The position numbers and the translations under genes were made by a program. The notes under the pieces were generated by a model, which saw only the letters and a list, made by a program, of their open reading frames with translations, was not told the DNA's origin and searched no databases. 62,142 bases of DNA from Kibdelosporangium persicum (GTDB lineage Bacteria > Actinomycetota > Actinomycetes > Mycobacteriales > Pseudonocardiaceae): positions 1 to 62,142 of the forward strand of contig NZ_JAAATY010000047.1 in NCBI RefSeq assembly GCF_013280595.1, in the 5' to 3' direction. Positions 59,137 to 62,142 of this stretch are shown piece after piece (position 1 is the stretch's first letter; every line of letters starts with the position of its first letter).

Positions 59137-59622
59137 TCACTGTTTCATCCTGGGATCGTGCGAGGGGTCGGCGTACATGGGCGGGCAGCCGTGCTCGATG
59201 GCCTCGGGGCGCAGTTCGAAGTGCCAGGGTTCGTTGCGGTAGATCTGGCACAGGCCGTACCGGGCGCCGTGCACCGACAGCCACGCCCGGGCGTCGAAGC
59301 CGATGTCGATCGCGTTCCCGGACACATGCGGAGACGTGCCGGGGGTGGCGACCCATCGGGCGGCTTCCTCTTCGGACCCGTACCTGGTCACGGCCTCATG
59401 GAGTAACTGTGCCTGGTACTCCGGCGAACGCCACCCGCCGTTGACGATGAACTCGACCCCGTCGTCCGCGGCGTCGGTCGCGGCCCGGCGCAGGGCGCCG
59501 AGCAGAGTGGGTTCCAGGTTGGCCACGGCCGGGATCTCGTCATCGAAGACCGTCACGGTGCCGGGGACAGCGCCGTGTGCCTTGCCGAGTGCGCGCCGGA
59601 CGGCCGATTCGCTGTGGGGCAT
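59137..59622 (-). CDS. M15-family D,D-carboxypeptidase (VanY-like)
   Basis: 161 residues from ATG 59622; GGAGG lies very close, so TTG 59634 cannot be excluded. M15 zinc-site motifs: SPHVSGNAIDIGFD (the SxHxxGxAxD pattern, supplying His and Asp) and EPWHFEL (catalytic Glu and third zinc His). The core GGWRSPEYQAQLLHEAV is also typical. It should cleave the terminal D-Ala from muropeptide precursors. No signal peptide or membrane anchor is seen, so it may act on cytoplasmic precursors or be exported otherwise. It is divergent from vanR, consistent with a Van-type response. Confidence 0.85.
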   Translation of the reverse strand: MPHSESAVRRALGKAHGAVPGTVTVFDDEIPAVANLEPTLLGALRRAATDAADDGVEFIVNGGWRSPEYQAQLLHEAVTRYGSEEEAARWVATPGTSPHVSGNAIDIGFDARAWLSVHGARYGLCQIYRNEPWHFELRPEAIEHGCPPMYADPSHDPRMKQ

Positions 59623-59708
59623 GCCTCCACTCAAGGCAAGGCGGTGTTGCCAGCACGTATGTGGTTTTTGATATGCGGACGATATGGTTCAGCTCGTAGC
59701 GTCGTAGT

Positions 59709-60392
59709 GTGCGTGTGTTGATCGTCGAGGACGAGCCCTATCTGGCCGAAGCCATCCGCGATGGCCTGCGCCTGGAAGCGATCGCGGCCGACATCGCCGG
59801 TGACGGCGACACCGCCCTGGAATTACTGAGCGTCAACACCTACGACATCGCTGTGCTCGACCGCGACATCCCCGGCCCGTCCGGTGACGAGATCGCCAAA
59901 CGCATCGTCGCCTCCGGCAGCGGCATGCCGATCCTCATGCTCACCGCTGCCGACCGGCTCGACGACAAGGCCACCGGGTTCGAACTCGGCGCCGACGACT
60001 ACCTCACGAAGCCCTTCGAGCTCCGTGAGCTCGTGCTGCGTCTCCGGGCACTCGACCGCAGGCGCGGCTACAGCAGGCCACCCGTACGGGAGATCGCAGG
60101 CCTGCGGCTCGATCCGTTCCGCCGCGAGGTCTACCGCGACGGCCGCTACGTCGCGCTCACCCGCAAGCAGTTCGCCGTGCTCGAAGTCCTCGTCGCCGCC
60201 GAAGGCGGTGTCGTCAGCGCCGAAGAGCTCCTGGAGCGAGCATGGGACGAGAACGCCGACCCCTTCACCAACGCCGTGCGCATCACCGTCTCGGCCCTGC
60301 GCAAACGCCTCGGTGAGCCCGGGATCATCGCGACCGTGCCCGGCGTCGGCTACCGCATCGACACCGGGGCTGAGGGAGTGGACCGTGAATAG
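59709..60392 (+). CDS. vanR: VanR-type response regulator
   Basis: 227 residues from GTG 59709. Strongly similar, from memory, to Streptomyces coelicolor VanR, including VEDEPYLAEAIRDGLRLEAI, IAVLDRDIPGPSGDEIA (phospho-acceptor D51), MLTAADRLDDKATGFELGADDYLTKPFELRELVLRLRALDRR, and the winged helix ALTRKQFAVLEVLVAAEGGVVSAEELLERAWDENADPFTNAVRITVSALRKRLGEPG. It activates glycopeptide resistance genes when phosphorylated by VanS. It overlaps vanS by 8 bp. The divergent VanY-like gene (87 bp away) and vanX are likely targets. Confidence 0.95.
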   Translation: MRVLIVEDEPYLAEAIRDGLRLEAIAADIAGDGDTALELLSVNTYDIAVLDRDIPGPSGDEIAKRIVASGSGMPILMLTAADRLDDKATGFELGADDYLTKPFELRELVLRLRALDRRRGYSRPPVREIAGLRLDPFRREVYRDGRYVALTRKQFAVLEVLVAAEGGVVSAEELLERAWDENADPFTNAVRITVSALRKRLGEPGIIATVPGVGYRIDTGAEGVDRE

Positions 60393-61482
60393 AGCGCCGG
60401 GCTTGAGCGTTCGCCTCAAACTCACCCTCAGCTACGCCGGGTTCCTCATGGTCGCCGGTGCCCTGCTGATCGCGGTCATGTGGGTGTTCGTCCTGCGTCA
60501 CCTGCCCGACGTGGCAGACGTCCCCGGGGGAATCCTGGTCCGTGCCTTCCTTGTGCGCGGCTTCACGCAGGCCGCCGCCGCGGCGATGGTGTGCCTGCTG
60601 GTGTTCGGTCTCGTGGGAGGGTGGATTCTCGCCGGCCGCATGCTCGCCCCACTGGCTCGCATCAGAGACGCCACCCGCCTGGCCGAGAACGGGTCGCTCT
60701 CCCACCGGATCTGGCTGCCGGGCCGCAGGGACGAGTTCCGTGAACTCGCCGACGCCTTCGACACCATGCTCGCGCAGCTCGAAGCGCACGTCGCCGAACA
60801 GCGCAGATTCGCGGCCAACGCCTCCCACGAACTGCGCACCCCACTGGCGGTCACGCAGACGCTTCTGGAAGTGGCACGCAGCGATCCGAGCCACATCAAC
60901 CGCGAACTCGTCGACCGCCTCCACTTCGTCAACACCCGGGCGATCGACCTCACCGAGGCACTTCTCCTGCTCAGCCGCGCCGACCAACGAGCCTTCGCCC
61001 GGGAACACGTCGACCTGTCCCTCATCGCGGAAGAGGCCACCGAAACGCTGCTGCCGCTGGCGGAGAAACGCGGTGTCACCATCGAGACCTCCGGCGACAT
61101 CGCCCCCACTGTCGGCTCGCACGCGCTGTTGCTGCAGCTGACCACGAACCTCCTGCACAACGCCATCGGGCACAACCTGCCTGACCAGGGCTCCGTCTGG
61201 ATCACCACCAGCGTCCAGCCCAATACTGTGGTGCTCACTGTCGAGAACACCGGCGAGCAGCTCACTCCACAACTGGTCGCCACGCTCGCCGAGCCGTTTC
61301 AGCGCGGCACCAGACGGATACGCACCGACCACGCGGGAGTCGGCCTCGGCCTGGCGATCGTCAAAAGCATCACCAACGCACACGACGGAACCGTCACGCT
61401 GACTCCCCGCCCCACCGGCGGCCTGCGTGTCACGGTGGAACTCCCCGCCGCGCCATCGCACACCGCAGGTTGGTCAACCTGA
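60385..61482 (+). CDS. vanS: VanS-type sensor histidine kinase
   Basis: 365 residues from GTG 60385, with GGGAG upstream, overlapping vanR by 8 bp. The product starts MNRAPGLSVRLKLTLSYAGFLM, as in Streptomyces VanS. Two membrane helices (LTLSYAGFLMVAGALLIAVMWVFVL; AAAMVCLLVFGLVGGWILAG) enclose a short outer loop (RHLPDVADVPGGILVRAFLVRGF), which in VanS-type kinases is the glycopeptide-sensing part. HAMP, HisKA (FAANASHELRTPLAVTQTLLEVA) and HATPase (NLLHNAIGHN, GVGLGLAIVKSI) follow. It overlaps the converging GNAT gene by 9 bp. Confidence 0.94.
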   Translation: MNRAPGLSVRLKLTLSYAGFLMVAGALLIAVMWVFVLRHLPDVADVPGGILVRAFLVRGFTQAAAAAMVCLLVFGLVGGWILAGRMLAPLARIRDATRLAENGSLSHRIWLPGRRDEFRELADAFDTMLAQLEAHVAEQRRFAANASHELRTPLAVTQTLLEVARSDPSHINRELVDRLHFVNTRAIDLTEALLLLSRADQRAFAREHVDLSLIAEEATETLLPLAEKRGVTIETSGDIAPTVGSHALLLQLTTNLLHNAIGHNLPDQGSVWITTSVQPNTVVLTVENTGEQLTPQLVATLAEPFQRGTRRIRTDHAGVGLGLAIVKSITNAHDGTVTLTPRPTGGLRVTVELPAAPSHTAGWST

Positions 61483-61929
61483 CGGGCTGGTGTCCTTGAA
61501 GTCGAGCAGGAATCGGGACGACCTTCCGGTTTGGTCGACGTAGCCGCGCCGCTTGTAGAAGCTGTGCGCGTCATCGCGGCGGTCCGCGCTGGTGACCTCC
61601 ATGCGTACGCATCCACGACTCGTGGCGAACGATTCCGCCGCTGCCACCAGCTGACCGCCGACGCCCTGACGGCGTGCTTGGTCGGAGACGACCAGAGCCA
61701 CGATCCGGGCCCACGAGCCGGTCCGTTCGAAGAACGGGCAGACGTGGACCGCGACAAGACCGAGAAGGTCGCCGTCGGCATCGGCCACATAGGCCGCGCT
61801 GGACGGGTCGTCGCCCCAGATCTGGATTCTGGTGGCTGTTGTCGCGACGCCATCCTGGGGATAACCCAACTGGTGAAGCAGTTCATTGACGGCCGCGGCG
61901 TCATTGGCGTGTGCCAGTCGTATTCGCAC
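61474..61929 (-). CDS. GNAT family N-acetyltransferase
   Basis: 151 residues from GTG 61929, preferred over ATG 61944 because AGGGGGA lies upstream and the fold starts MRIRLAHANDAAAVNELL. GNAT motif A: VALVVSDQARRQGVGGQLVAAAE (acetyl-CoA loop RRQGVG), then motif B SADRRDDAHSFYKRRGYV. Substrate not deducible. It overlaps the 3' end of vanS (9 bp, opposite strand) and lies between vanS and vanX. It is not a standard van gene, but may act on the antibiotic or a wall precursor. Confidence 0.88.
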   Translation of the reverse strand: MRIRLAHANDAAAVNELLHQLGYPQDGVATTATRIQIWGDDPSSAAYVADADGDLLGLVAVHVCPFFERTGSWARIVALVVSDQARRQGVGGQLVAAAESFATSRGCVRMEVTSADRRDDAHSFYKRRGYVDQTGRSSRFLLDFKDTSPSG

Positions 61930-61970
61930 GCATCCCCCTGTCATTTCCTGTACGGCGCTTCAGCATCCCA

Positions 61971-62142
61971 CTAGGCGATGGGGAAGTCGAAGTAGGTGTC
62001 GGGGTAGGGTTCGTTTTCGAGTGTGTAGTGCCACCATTCGCGGTCGTATCGGCGGAAGCCGCAGGCTTCCATGATGGCGCAGAGGTGGTGGCGGTTTTCG
62101 GTTTCGGTGGGGGTGATTCCGGGTGCGCCGTGGTGGGAGATG
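61971..62142 (-). CDS. vanX: VanX D-Ala-D-Ala dipeptidase, C-terminal end (truncated by window)
   Basis: Only the last 56 codons are in the window; the stop TAG is at 61971-61973 on the minus strand and the start lies beyond the right edge. The visible end (AIMEACGFRRYDREWWHYTL, then ENEPYPDTYFDFPIA) is the characteristic VanX C-terminus, with the EWWH motif carrying the catalytic Glu and zinc-binding His. VanX removes normal D-Ala-D-Ala so that D-Ala-D-Lac replaces it, giving glycopeptide resistance. vanH and vanA would be expected upstream, outside this window. Confidence 0.9.
   Translation of the reverse strand, partial: ISHHGAPGITPTETENRHHLCAIMEACGFRRYDREWWHYTLENEPYPDTYFDFPIA

Overview
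This is a high-GC actinomycete chromosome segment, probably from the Pseudonocardiales. The evidence is very strong G/C bias at third codon positions, many GTG/TTG starts and no CCA encoded on the tRNA. It also carries ALF-repeat exported proteins, FasR-like and PadR regulators, actinobacterial-type RpfB and Pmt, and a VanRS/VanX resistance set of the kind found in glycopeptide-producing actinomycetes and their relatives. Genus-level placement is not possible from sequence reading alone. No phage, CRISPR array or intact transposase was seen.

Layout. (1) 1-6.9 kb: three exported ALF-repeat proteins. The third ends in a candidate toxin domain and is followed 8 bp later by a probable immunity gene. 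(2) 7-12.5 kb: lipid and redox metabolism: an enoyl-CoA hydratase-like protein, a PQQ-type sugar dehydrogenase lipoprotein, an acyl-CoA ligase, a TetR regulator, and a di-iron desaturase whose promoter carries an IdeR/DtxR-like box and a long TetR-type palindrome. (3) 12.6-35.4 kb: a conserved housekeeping block. tRNA-Gln, a diguanylate cyclase, glmU-prs-rplY-pth converge on an acyl ligase, an ABC-F gene, ispE, a metN-like gene, rsmA, rpfB and tatD, then after an insert rsmI and pmt. The order matches, from memory, the M. tuberculosis Rv1002c-Rv1018c neighbourhood. The inserts are a SAM-riboswitch-preceded metN-like ATPase between rsmA and ispE, and a PadR/DrrAB-type exporter, rsgA and a DUF4185 gene between tatD and rsmI. 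(4) 35.4-37.1 kb: a scar region with MITE-like inverted repeats and decayed coding sequence. (5) 37.1-47.7 kb: an exported NTF2-like protein, a membrane-anchored Ser/Thr kinase, propionyl-CoA synthetase, a lipoprotein, a GH20 hexosaminidase with a DasR-like site, and an aldehyde dehydrogenase homologue lacking every catalytic residue, divergent from a GAF regulator. (6) 48-53.7 kb: a tightly overlapping operon (exported protein, lipoprotein, response regulator, kinase, CYTH-CHAD protein) and an orphan NarL-type kinase. (7) 53.8-59.1 kb: SDR/TetR/LysR/serine hydrolase/beta-lactamase genes, a tiny exported repeat protein and a macro-domain PARG. (8) 59.1-62.1 kb: a Van-type glycopeptide response region (M15 peptidase, vanR, vanS, GNAT, and the 3' end of vanX running off the window).

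Shared themes are envelope biology (arabinose-binding AbfB, predicted arabinanase, Rpf, GlmU, GH20, beta-lactamases, Van proteins) and regulatory DNA that can be read directly. A near-identical palindromic hairpin closes three separate convergent gene pairs, with compensatory base changes. PadR-type twin palindromes flank the exporter promoter. A SAM-I riboswitch precedes a metN homologue with degenerate ATPase motifs. The strongest candidates for undescribed biology are the cysteine-free aldehyde dehydrogenase pseudoenzyme with its GAF regulator, the SAM-riboswitch/degenerate-MetN pair, the ALF-repeat toxin-immunity locus, and the desaturase promoter that combines iron-type and TetR-type operators.
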